The position numbers and the translations under genes are program-made. The notes beneath the pieces were generated by a model. The model saw nothing but the letters and a program-made list of their open reading frames with translations. It ran no database searches and was not told where the DNA came from. Positions 54,701 to 64,000 of a DNA stretch of 64,000 nt are shown here, piece after piece (position 1 is the stretch's first letter; every line of letters starts with the position of its first letter). This DNA comes from Charina bottae (Eukaryota > Chordata > Lepidosauria > Squamata > Charinaidae). The DNA is taken from the NCBI GenBank assembly GCA_023362775.1, contig JALMGJ010000013.1, forward strand, positions 28,312,274 to 28,376,273, written 5' to 3'.

Positions 54701-55705
54701 GGGGGCCTTGTTGTTCACAGACCTGGCGTTAAGCAGCAGCAGTCGGAGACCAGGTTCCTCGAGGATCTGCTTACCAGGGTCTGGGTATGAACTCGGAGGG
54801 CCGGAACACACCACCGGTAACAAACACCGGGGGTGCCTTCTCCGAAGATGGCTTGCCCTCCGGTTCCCGTCGTAACATCCCTTGCCCGTCACCACCTGAA
54901 TCGGATAGCCCGCCATATAGCCCCCAGAGATTCCTGGCTTTGGCCCAGTAGCCTCCACTCCTAGGCCTCTGGAATTTCTGGGCTTAAACAAGAGTCCCTT
55001 GTCCCACACATCCATCTTCCCGTACCAATCACCCTGGGCGGTGACAAGACCCTCCAGCGCACCAGCTCTCGCTCTCAGCACTGGTAGGGCCTAGCACCAC
55101 CCACACTCACACTCTGTCCCTCCCCCCTCAACCTCTATCACTGGTTAGGGAGAGGTACCAACAATCACCAACTGACACTCCTACCCACCCTGACCCAGGG
55201 GGGATACTCTTACATTCCCATACAATCTTGGACCCCCTCGCCGTGTCTCTCACCCACGGGGGAGTATGTCAGGGCGAGCGGATGGAGTGGCCTGCTTCTT
55301 TTTCCTAGACACCAGCGATCCACGTACTATGCAGTAAATAGACTCCAAACAGAAGTTATATAAGATATCCTATTTACTTATATACATACGTATTTACAGA
55401 TCACTTCCACACGCAGGTAACAAATGATAAACCAACGATACAGCATACAGAGGTAGAATGAGAAGAAACGAGATACAGAATTTCTCTGTTTATATATACA
55501 AACTGACCAATCACAGTATAGGTCACTCTCATTATCCACCACACCCAACTTAACTCTTAGCACCTGTTGTATGTGTCATACACTGCCACATCATCCCTAC
55601 AACAATGGCTGCTCACCTAAATATCAAGCCTCTCAGTATAATTTATATCTAGCTGTAAATTCCTGGGTATATCAAATCCCAACAGAGTACCACATTCATA
55701 CCAAG
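51746..55705 (-). mobile_element. L2-like LINE, near full length, inactivated
   Basis: A non-LTR retrotransposon on the minus strand. Its 3' end is at the TTTA-rich tail (51746-51775). Frame pieces in order are 55081-54446 (apurinic-type endonuclease start: LLLLNARSVNNKAPLIGDL, then ITETWL), 54295-54023, 53995-53792, 53759-53058, 53322-52741 (reverse transcriptase: SAAFDTVDH, GVPQGSVLSPLLFNIYM, YADD) and 52702-51917 (C-terminal domain, LHWVPV). Frameshifts separate the pieces, so it is dead as a whole, although YADD is intact. Its 5' region is interrupted by a solo LTR at 55267-55684. The CR1/L2 clade is clear from the endonuclease/RT text; the subfamily is not. Confidence 0.88.
55267..55684. 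mobile_element. Solo LTR (418 bp) with 5-bp target duplication GAGTA
   Basis: Starts TGTCAGGG and ends CCCAACA. Both flanks are GAGTA (55262-55266 and 55685-55689). Removing it restores L2 5' sequence that parallels the second L2 copy near 56290-56320, which supports the boundaries. Confidence 0.85.
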
Positions 55706-56400
55706 GGATGATCCTCCGTGATCAGATCACATATGAGGGGGCCCTTGTTATTAACCGACCTGGCGTTAAGCATCAACAGCCGGAGACCAGGGCACTCGAG
55801 GGTCCGCTGACCAAGGCCTAGGTTTGAACCCGGAGGGCCGGAACACACCACCGGTAACAAACACCGGGGGCGTCTTCCCCAACGATGGCCTGCCCTCCGG
55901 TTCCCGCCATAACATCCCCGACCCGTCACCACCTCAATAGGACAACCCGCCCCATAGCCCCTAGAGTTTCCAGGCCCAGTTGCCTCCACCACCGGACCTC
56001 CGAAAACCCTAGGTTGAAACAGGGGTCCCCTCTCCCATGCACACCTCTTCCCAACCCAGTCAACCTCAGGGGGCAGTAGGACGACCAGCGCACCAGCATT
56101 TGCTCTCGGCACTGGTAGAACCCAACTACCCCCTAAACACTCGCTCCACACTCACTGCGCCCCCCCTCAGCCTCTCTCACTGGTCGAAGGGGGCACCATC
56201 CACTCCTGCCCACCACCTGTCTCTCACTCAGGGGCGGGCACTCTAATATACAATCACACAACTCTGGCCTCCCCCAGGGTCTCTCACACCCAGGGGGAAT
56301 ACCACTCTCACACCAAGGGGACCCCAGGTCTCTGCCACCTCTAACAAATGGGGGGAAATGGGGGACGTCCTCTGATCGTAAGCTCCTTCTTCATTATCCT
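55706..56400 (-). mobile_element. Second L2-like LINE copy, 3'-truncated 5' region
   Basis: Minus-strand frame 56151-55696 repeats the N-terminal and endonuclease start of the copy at 51746-55705 (for example RLLMLNARSVNNKGPLICDL), then stops where the other copy begins. It lacks endonuclease remainder and RT. Truncation at the 3' rather than 5' side is unusual for a LINE. Confidence 0.8.
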
Positions 56401-56649
56401 ATTAAGATATGTTATAATCTAGGATTTATTTAAAGATGATAGAAGTCTTGGGGGTCCCCTCAACACCCGCCAAGAACTGCAGGGGGTCCGCTGGAGTCTG
56501 CCAAGATCTTACAAGGTCCACAGCATAGTTAGTCAGAAAAACGCGAAGTCCACTGCTGTTATTCAGGCCCTCCGCACTCCGCCCTTGTCTCCGAAGTTTT
56601 GACACCACGATGTTATGCCGCCGTCAACCCGGGAGGGTCCACCTACTCC
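56401..56649. other. Unassigned sequence between L2 copy and hAT relic
   Basis: May be the L2 5' end or another decayed element; no diagnostic motif. Confidence 0.3.
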
Positions 56650-58291
56650 GCAGTAACAGTAGTACTATTGCCGAAACCACCATAAAGGAATCTTGCTGTG
56701 CTATTGTTCGAACAATGTTTGGGCCCGAATTTGAGATAGAGGTTAATAAAATCCCTTTGGCAGATAACATGAAGACGTATTCAAGACATGTCTGATGACA
56801 TTAAGCTGCAAATGAAGGATATTTTTCAAGACAATAATATGATCTTTACATTGCAATTAGACGAATCAACAGATGTCAGTGGGTTAGCACAATTATTGGT
56901 TTTTATACGTTTCATTCATACTGACAGAATTATTGAGCAATTCTTGTGTTGTCTAGAACTTCCAATGAGAACTAGAGGTGAAGATATATTTAAAACTTTA
57001 GATTGCTTCATGAAGGAAAATAATTTGCAATGGTTAAATTGTGTAGGAATATGCACAGATGGCGCACCCTCAATGGTGGGTTCAACAAAAGGTTTTATAG
57101 CTTTAGCAAAGAAAGAGAATGAAAATATTATAATTACTCATTGCTTTTTACATCGCAAAGCACTAGTCGTGCAAACCATTGGAAATGAATTAAGAAAAGT
57201 TATGGACAAAGTGGTTCAAATGGTCAATTACATTAAAAGTAGACCTCTTAAATCAAGATTATTTATTTGTGAATAAATGGGGGCAAGGTTTAAAAAGCTT
57301 CTACTACACACAGAGATTCGTTGGCTCTCAAGAGGTCGAGTGCATTGTCGTGTATACGAATTGAGGGAAATTATGCTTGAACTTTTCGAGGAAAATCAGC
57401 AAAATGAATTCTGCGATCTAATTAAAAAAAACCTCTGGTGCGCAAAATTGGCATATCTTGCTGACATATTTGAACATTTGAATAAAATAACAGTATGCAA
57501 GGAAAAGGAGAAAATATCTTAACAGCGGTAGATAAAATTTGTGGTATGAGAGACAAAATAGCAATTTGGAAAAGGAGAGTGAAAGAAGGAAATTTTGAAA
57601 TGTTTTCCAAAACTGCTGAATGCGAGTTAAAATGTGATATCAGCTTGCTAATTGTTGACCATTTAATATTGCTCGGAGAGAAACTTCATCATTACTTCCC
57701 AAATGTTGAAGTCCAAGACTACGATTGGATCAGAAATCAATTTCTTTCAACTGCAACGAAGAACGAAGAAATAGCTGAAATAAAAAATGATCGAAGTCTG
57801 TTAATGATGCATGGAGAGGGTGACTTAGACAGCTTTTGGATTCGCATTTCAAAAATGCATCCAAACATAGGTAAAAACACGTTAAAAATTCTTCTGCAGT
57901 TTTCTACTACATACATTTGTGAAGTTTCCTTTTCAACGATGACAAACTTAAAGACACTGAAACATGGAAGCTTAAAAATGCTTGATGACGAAACGTGAGT
58001 GTCTTTATCTAATATTCCACCAAATATTCAAAAGCTGTGTTCATCCCATCAACCTCATACATCTCATTAAAATGGCAAGTAATTATTGGTGTTATTCAAA
58101 TTTTTTAAATTCTTGCACATATTTACATATTGTTACTCATAAATGACAACAGTCTTGGAAATGTATGTTATTATCTTACAAATCATATATTTTTTAAAAT
58201 ATAAATGAAAGGTTTTCATAAGATATGTTGTGTCCCCATACATTTCGCTATTACAATTTATGTATGTGTCCATATCTCTGATAATAATAAC

Positions 58292-58322
<31 letters not shown>

Positions 58323-58443
58323 AATAATAACAACAACAACAACAACAACAAATCTCTGGTTTGCTGGTAAAACTGAATTACTGTGTCTCGAAATGATGCA
58401 CGTCTAAAAAGTGTCACCAACATGAAAAGTTTGGAAGGCTCTG
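56650..58443 (+). mobile_element. hAT transposase relic (ZBED5/SCAND3-like, Charlie group)
   Basis: Plus-strand frames 56610-56795, 56788-57276, 57277-57522 and 57495-57998 together resemble the catalytic and dimerisation parts of hAT transposases domesticated as ZBED5/SCAND3/FAM200. Landmarks are LQLDESTDVSGLAQLLVFIR, CTDGAPSMVGS, HTEIRWLSRGRV and a C-terminal FSTMTNLKT dimerisation segment. The BED zinc finger is missing, an in-frame TAA follows 'KSRLFICE', and two frame changes occur, so it is dead. The right terminus agtttggaaggctctg is at 58428-58443; the left end is lost against the L2 fragment. Confidence 0.88.
58278..58352. repeat. (AAAT)n/(AAT)n/(AAC)n microsatellite
   Basis: Compound A-rich simple repeat inside the hAT relic, close to its right terminus. 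Confidence 0.9.
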
Positions 58444-58688
58444 GTCTACCTGGATGGGCTCCGCTAAGCTCTGTGAAGGAGCGACCTTTTGCCTTACAAG
58501 GTCTCTGAGTAAGTCTGAAGGGAATCTTTTGTCTACACAAGCCCTAACTTTCACTGCCCCCAGTCGTAACAACCCTAGCAGCAGAACAAGAAGGAGACAT
58601 GTTCCCTGGCCTTCCCATGAAATATGGAAGCTTTGTGGATGCGTACAGTGAAAGGGAAGCAGATCAGCTGCCGCCATACCGACCGTCC

Positions 58689-58722
58689 CATCCATCCATC
58701 CATCCATCCACCCATCCATCCA
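58689..58722. repeat. (CATC)n microsatellite
   Basis: About eight CATC units with one interruption, followed by a LINE-type 3' tail ('atgactctgggtggctaac') at about 58725-58800. Confidence 0.9.
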
Positions 58723-58854
58723 TTTTATATAGCTGCCCATCTCAACCCAATGACTCTGGGTGGCTAACAGTCATGAAAAACAGTCAAACAATTAAAACAG
58801 TAGAAAAGAAGTTAAATATAAATAGCAGCCAAGAGGTATGAAAATCCATCAGTG

Positions 58855-58990
58855 TCGGCCCTATGGATCCCAGTAGGTCGCCTCTACTCTCTGTCAGAAC
58901 CAGACCTGGCAGCCCTGAGGGACTTTATCGACCAGAATTTGAAAAGGGGGTTTATCCGACCCTCCTCTTCTCCTGCAACAGCTCCTTTAT
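58855..58990 (+). pseudogene. Ty3/gypsy pol fragment, left part
   Basis: Reads as the pre-RT spacer of a chromoviral gypsy element ([20 protein letters not shown], then [11 protein letters not shown]). It stops where other repeats are inserted; the continuing RT sequence lies at 60311 onward with about 45 codons missing between. Non-functional. Confidence 0.75.
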
Positions 58991-60224
58991 TAGATTTAAA
59001 GCAAAGATAAAAACTACAAAAACGCAAAAAACTACATAAAACCACTAAAAAGATGTGAAAACACAAAAAGAATTTTTTTAAAAGATTACATAAAGAAGTG
59101 ACTTCCAACTTTTAACAGCAAGAATATACGGCAATTTTCATAAACAATCCCTTACTCTGTATCAAACCAAACTCACATTATTTCTATAAATCATACCATT
59201 AACACATACAGTATAAAAATCACTAAACAGAATTGTTCCCTCCGCTTATATTAAAATAAAATAAAATATATAAACCTCCTAATCAACTTCCCCCCCAAAA
59301 CAACATTTATTTAATTATTTCCCTCCTACCACTATTCTATTCATTTCTGTCCACTATAATAAAGATCAAACTAGAAAACATATAAATTGTCTGCTCTTGT
59401 AATTAATAATGCTACAATTATAGCAATCTTAATCTTAATCATATTAAACCTAAAACCAAGCATTTGTTTTAGAGTCCCCTTGTGGGGGGAGATGGGCGGT
59501 GATATAAATTGAACAATAAATAAATAAATAAATTTGTTATTATAACTTATCCCCCTTAAAAATCAAACTAAAAAGCATATAAATTGTCTGCTCTTATAAT
59601 TAATAATACTACAATTATAGCCATCTTAATCATATTGAACCTAAAACCAAACTTTTATTATTATACCTTATTAATCTAAATCCAAATCCTTAAAAAGAAA
59701 TGAACTCAAACAAGCCTTAAAGACAATCCAAATAAACATTCTTAAATCTTTACCTCACTTCCAAGTAAACCAAAGCATTTACATATCTCCACAGTACACA
59801 CAAGGCATTTTTCATAAAAAATTCAGACAGCCCAACTGCCCCCCTTAAAAACTCCAAGCTCTCAGCAGAAAACCGCCCATAGATAACAACCTCTTCCTTC
59901 CCATAACGTTCCATCAGAAAAACAATTCCACCCATGGTCTGCAATACGATCTGCCCATTTAATTTCTTCAACTCAACAATCCAGTCTCCAGCTGGCATTT
60001 CAACAAAAGCCTCAATCTCACTGTCCATAGGAACATTTCTATCGTTGTTAAGTTCTTCATTTTCTTCCACAACATCCCCAGCCAGATGACACATTTTAGA
60101 GCTGATGTTTTCTAGAATGTCCCGAATATCTTGCATATTAACCTGACAGGAATCAAAGAGAATCTGTTTAAGCTCAGAACAGAAATCTGAGAACGTCTGC
60201 TTGAAGTCTTCCATGTCTCAGGCC
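58991..60224 (-). mobile_element. Unclassified LINE-like fragment with one ORF
   Basis: AT-rich insert. A minus-strand ORF of 154 codons (60214-59750) begins with Met and contains a coiled-coil-prone N-terminus (DIRDILENISSKM) followed by a hydrophobic stretch. Its 3' flank (59460-59530) carries the LINE/SINE tail text and an (AAAT)n run. I do not recognise the protein; an ORF1-type product of a squamate LINE is a guess. Confidence 0.4.
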
Positions 60225-60310
60225 ATGCACGCGCGGCCCCCCCGTGCCCCCATGCCGCCGCCGCTGCCGCCGTTGGTGTGTTGCCAATGGCGGCACTTTG
60301 GAAAGCACTG
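60225..60310. mobile_element. Right-end fragment of the GC-rich hAT MITE
   Basis: Reverse complement of the first ~85 bp of the element at 47813, ending cactttggaaagcactg at 60310. Its left half is missing. Confidence 0.75.
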
Positions 60311-61000
60311 TTCTAGAACACCTCCAAAATGCCTGGGTGTTTACCAAGCTGGACCTTAGCGGAGCATATAACTTATAATTTAGTGCACATATGTAAGGGA
60401 GATGAATGGAAGATAGCGTTTCACACCCGGAATAGGCGTTTCAAATATACAGCCATGCCTTTTGGATTGACTAATGTTCCTGCAGTCTTTCAGCATTTCA
60501 TGAATGATGTGTTCCAAGATTTCTGGGAATGCTACCTCATTTTTTACCTCAATGACATTCTGATCTTCTCCTCATCCCTTGCAGAACATGAGCAACAGGT
60601 GCAAAGTGTGTTACAGAGACTCCAGAAAAATCGTTTATTTGCTAAGCTCTCCAAATGTGAACTTGAAAGGGCCACAATCAAGTTTTTAGGCCATCACATT
60701 TCTTCCACTGGCATCGCCATGGATCCCGGTAAGCTTGATGCTATCTTGGCTAGGCAGCCTCCACACAAAGTCAAGGATGTACAACGCCTGCTGGGCTTTG
60801 CAAATTACTAACAGTCCCTTATTCCTCATTTTGCCGATGTCACAGCACGACTGACCAATCTCCTCCGGAAGAAAGTACCATTCCTATGGGATGAGAGGTC
60901 TCAACGGTCTTGAAGACTGCTTTTGCCTCTCAGCCCATCCTTTGTCACCTAGATCCAGCACAGCCTCTAATGTAGCCCTGGGAGCAGTGTTGCTCCAGGC
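60311..61000 (+). pseudogene. Ty3/gypsy pol fragment, reverse transcriptase part
   Basis: Contains RT landmarks such as MPFGLTN and the palm motif, here YLND instead of the family's YLDD, so a catalytic Asp is lost. It continues to the thumb region (FLGHHIS, LLGFANY). At least one frameshift lies near 60350, and stops follow after 60811. RNase H-side remnants fade out by about 61000. Confidence 0.82.
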
Positions 61001-61499
61001 AGACACTCCACAGACTTGTGGGAAGTTCTGGGACCTGTGGTGACAAGTCCTCTGGACAGGCCCAGGTCAGAAGGGGGTCTCATCAGTGAAGATCCCCATC
61101 GCATCCTGAAATGCTGCCACATCCGACCGAGAGGTTGTTGTTACCCCTTCTTAATAAGAAGCCAGGTTAGGACTTACACCTGCAGAAATTCTAGAAAACT
61201 TAAACTTTGTGGAGTGCCATGGCAAACTGACGTCCCTAGAAGAGAGGGACAACATTATGGCTGAAAACGGCATCCAGATGCTGGATCCAGACCGCCAAAA
61301 TCTCTCCGGAGAAAGGACAGATCTCAAGGTTACCCATACGTATTCCAGATAGCAGTGTTCTGTGAGCAGATAGCAGGACCTGATGTTTTTGCTGTCGGCT
61401 TGCAATCAGCTGGGAGTTGCGGGATTCCATCGAGCTTATAGCCATTAATGTAGCCTATATGGACTCCGGGTTCAACTGAGGCTCACCTCTTAATCACTT
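61001..61499. other. Unassigned repeat-like sequence
   Basis: Follows the gypsy relic. Short frames on both strands, with no motif recognised. Confidence 0.3.
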
Positions 61500-62837
61500 T
61501 GGATTTAATTTTTTTATTGTTTTTTAAAGATTGAGAACCTTCCAAAGGGCAAGTTTTTTTTAATTCACTGGGTGAGTTTTCTTCAATCCTTTAAGAAAGA
61601 AGTTTTAACTACGAGCTTAAAGATTATTTTTTTAAAAATTCAGAATACAGATATACAGCAAAAGGGTGATTAGTGTTGATTTTAGAAAGTTTTAAATGGA
61701 TTAAGGGTTCAGATGGACTTGATTTAAGACTTTGAAATTAATTAAAAGAATCCTTCCTATAGGAAACTGTCTATATTTGGCAACAACTGATAAGACAACT
61801 TTGAAGGTTGGACACTACAGGGCACTAGAAGGAAATAAATGCATCAATAATGATAACAGAGCTTTTTGATTATTGGGCTCTGAAACTAATTTTAAAGTTA
61901 TCTGCTATTATAGAAAAAGTAGGTGGTGTTACTGAAGAGGAACAAGTTCCATTGAATAAAACTGAAATCAATTTAAATGTGGATTTAAAAATGTCAGCTT
62001 ATAAGAAAGAGATGGGAAAAGAGGAAATAGTGGATATACAAAAAGATGAAATATTGGATTTACAAATGAAACCGGTTGAGGATTTAACAATTGAAAAAGT
62101 CACGCAAATACTAAACCAGAAGAGTGATGTGGATTTCTCCTTACATTGGATTTACAAAATAGACGTGTTGAAGTTGTCAACGATTTTGTGAGAAGACACA
62201 GGGAATATGAACAGTGACGTGGATAATTTTTAAACTGGAATTACAAAAGGGCTTGTTTTATACTGGAATTACAAGAGGGGCCAGAATCAGATGCCACTGA
62301 TTCTGGGAGAAGAGAGAAAGAGAGCATAAAAAGAAAGCAGATACTGGGACATTGTTTGAGGGGACTAAAGATTGTTGGGAGAAAGAGGAAAGAATATAAA
62401 TTGGTTTATTTGATCAAGACTAAAATAAATGGGTTGTTAACCTTGGTAATGTTTAATGGATTTATGTTGTTTATTTGTAGAGCGGGGATGGGGGATTTGT
62501 TTAAATAGAAAAGGAGATATAAATGTAAAAGGAAGGATTCAAACTGGCTTTCTTAGGTATAGTTTGTAACGGTTAAGTGGTTATTTCTAATAACACTTAA
62601 TGGACTTTTGCTGATTGAGATGGAGTGAGGAGGTTTTGAAGACTGATTTATAGAGAATGGGGTGAGGCATGGGATGAAGAGATGGCTGGTTTTATTTTAA
62701 GAGACGGTGATAAGCTGTTAAAGTTGATTATAATTGTTTTCCTCTTTTGTATATTTTTTATACTCTGTAGATTGTATTAGTTTGATTTGTATAACAGAGT
62801 CTTTAATAAAATGAGTGCCCCAAACACCGGCCGTTAA
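61500..62837 (+). mobile_element. Unclassified AT-rich retroelement ending in a polyadenylation-type tail
   Basis: A + strand ORF of 113 codons (61850-62191; Lys/Glu-rich, helical) is followed by degraded frames. The element ends 'ctttaataaaatgagtgcc', the tail that also marks the left edge of the duplication copy at 41764. Protein family not recognised; LINE ORF1-like is a guess. Confidence 0.4.
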
Positions 62838-64000
62838 CCATTGTGGAAGAAAGGCTCGGGTTGCTCTTTATCACAGGAAGGGGTTTCTTCCTGCGCAACG
62901 GCCCAGCTCGGCTCCAGAAACGGCCACCGGTGTGGTGGCGGGGCAGGCGCTGCTCTCCTGCACAAGCCCCCGCCGCCCTGTCCTGCGCAAGGGAGCGGCC
63001 CGGAGTCTGAGCACGCGCTCCCCGCTCCCCGCGTGTCCTGGCCACGCCCTTTTTCCCTATAGGCAGGCTGTCGGAATGGGGCTACAGTCCCCCTTCCCTT
63101 AAGAGATGCAGATCCTTCTTAGCTGAGGCTCCCAGGGATGGGGTTTTCCAAGAGTTCCCCTCCCACTTAGAGAGGGAAGGGAATGCCTCCATTTTTACAC
63201 AGGGCATGTATATCTCTCCCCTGCGTGGTTATTTCCAGTTACATCGACCCCCACTAGGCAGAGGAAATGGTCACCCTGAGCTGATGAAGAGCCTCCGACC
63301 TTTTCTGATGGGTTTCAAAAATGTCTTCTATTTCCTCCCAGCCTGACCTTGGAAAGACAAGACCAAGGCCCAATTCCCTCCCTCGCACCCTCCTTGCAGC
63401 GCCCCCCTGTGCCCCAGCGTCCCATCATGTCCTGAAGGGAGGGGAGGGGAGGGGAGGGGCGGGGAGCCTGCTGCTGCTTGCCTGGGAAGTGGATGTCGTC
63501 CAGGGCCTCCTCATTTTCCAGGTGGGAACTCACACATCCAGCCCCTGGGCAAAGAAGCCGGACGAAGGGGAAGGGATCTACCCGAGAAGAGAAGAGGATG
63601 TGTGGGGGGCCCGGCCAACAGCTGTGCCGATGATAGGTGCCCCCGCTATGCCTCCTCCTCGGGAGAACCCAAAGGCAGGGGAAGATGGGGCTGCCGTTCA
63701 GCCACACAACCACCCAGCTCTCTCTCCAAACGTTGAAAACTTTGCAACCAAACATGCGGCAGTGACAGTTCCCTGGAAATTAGAGGGGGGGGAGGAGGAT
63801 GAGGAGGAGGAGGAATAGTTGGGGACAGGTCAGTGTTCACGGTACGGTCCAGCTGGGCAGACGAGGGCGAGACCAGGCTGGAAGAGATGCTGCTGGAGCT
63901 TTTCAGCCCCCACCGCAGTCCAACTGGCGGGGATTTGTGGTCACTCCTGTGACCTCAGAGGCTGCTCCAGAGAATCCAGAGGGAACCTGGGGAAGGCAGC
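62758..64000 (+). repeat. Segmental duplication, right copy (cut by window end)
   Basis: Near-identical to 41764-43846 without the solo LTR. Offset between copies is 20,994 bp at the left edge. If the unit is complete, a second CYP2G-like exon 1 should lie about 1.5 kb past the window end. Confidence 0.95.
63434..63463. repeat. (GGGGA)n microsatellite, present in both duplication copies
   Basis: Short GGGGA run; the counterpart is at about 43280-43310. A GGA run near 63785-63815 (counterpart 43633-43662) differs slightly in length between copies. Confidence 0.85.

Overview
This is a nuclear genomic window from a squamate reptile (snake or lizard). The evidence is multi-exon vertebrate genes with GT/AG introns, CpG-rich promoters, a squamate-type SINE, CR1/L2-like LINEs, many hAT elements and interstitial TTAGGG repeats. 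The species cannot be fixed from sequence alone. The first ~51 kb is gene-dense and GC-rich. The stretch from ~51.7 to 62.8 kb is a nested, partly AT-rich block of mobile elements.

Five protein-coding genes could be rebuilt exon by exon with consistent splice phases. They are: (1) an EXOC3L2-like Sec6-family gene (+, 2926-15100, 647 codons if the proposed first exon is right); (2) POLR1G/CD3EAP, an RNA polymerase I subunit (+, 22249-24285); (3) ERCC1, the XPF partner in DNA repair (-, 29064-24839, complete, 320 aa), tail-to-tail with POLR1G; (4) a CIPC paralogue, a CLOCK-interacting repressor (+, 36841-38710, 401 aa), whose CpG-rich 5' region carries three CACGTG E-boxes in 58 bp; (5) a CYP2G1-like cytochrome P450 (+, 45332-50839, 494 aa, all P450 motifs intact). 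The EXOC3L2-POLR1G-ERCC1 order matches the neighbourhood of human 19q13.32. The CIPC paralogue is not in that human interval as I know it.

Layout: 1-2.9 kb, upstream sequence with one intact short hAT element; 2.9-15.1 kb, EXOC3L2-like; 15.1-22.1 kb, intergenic, with hAT MITEs and a SINE whose body expanded into a 102-bp tandem array; 22.2-29.9 kb, POLR1G/ERCC1 pair; 29.9-39.3 kb, CIPC-like; 39.3-45.3 kb, CR1 fragment, the left copy of a segmental duplication and a solo LTR holding a nested palindromic insertion; 45.3-51.0 kb, the P450; 51.7-56.6 kb, L2-like LINE copies and a second solo LTR; 56.6-58.4 kb, a dead hAT transposase; 58.8-61 kb, a broken Ty3/gypsy fragment; 59-62.8 kb, LINE-like ORFs of unknown family; 62.76-64.0 kb, the second copy of the duplication, running out of the window.

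The genes do not form a pathway: they are housekeeping and repair genes, a clock-repressor paralogue and a xenobiotic/olfactory-type P450. The most interesting signals are the ~21-kb tandem duplication that probably produced a second CYP2G-like gene just past the window, the LTR that entered only one copy, the E-box triplet at the CIPC paralogue, and the SINE-derived array. I saw no new biochemical system that I could defend.
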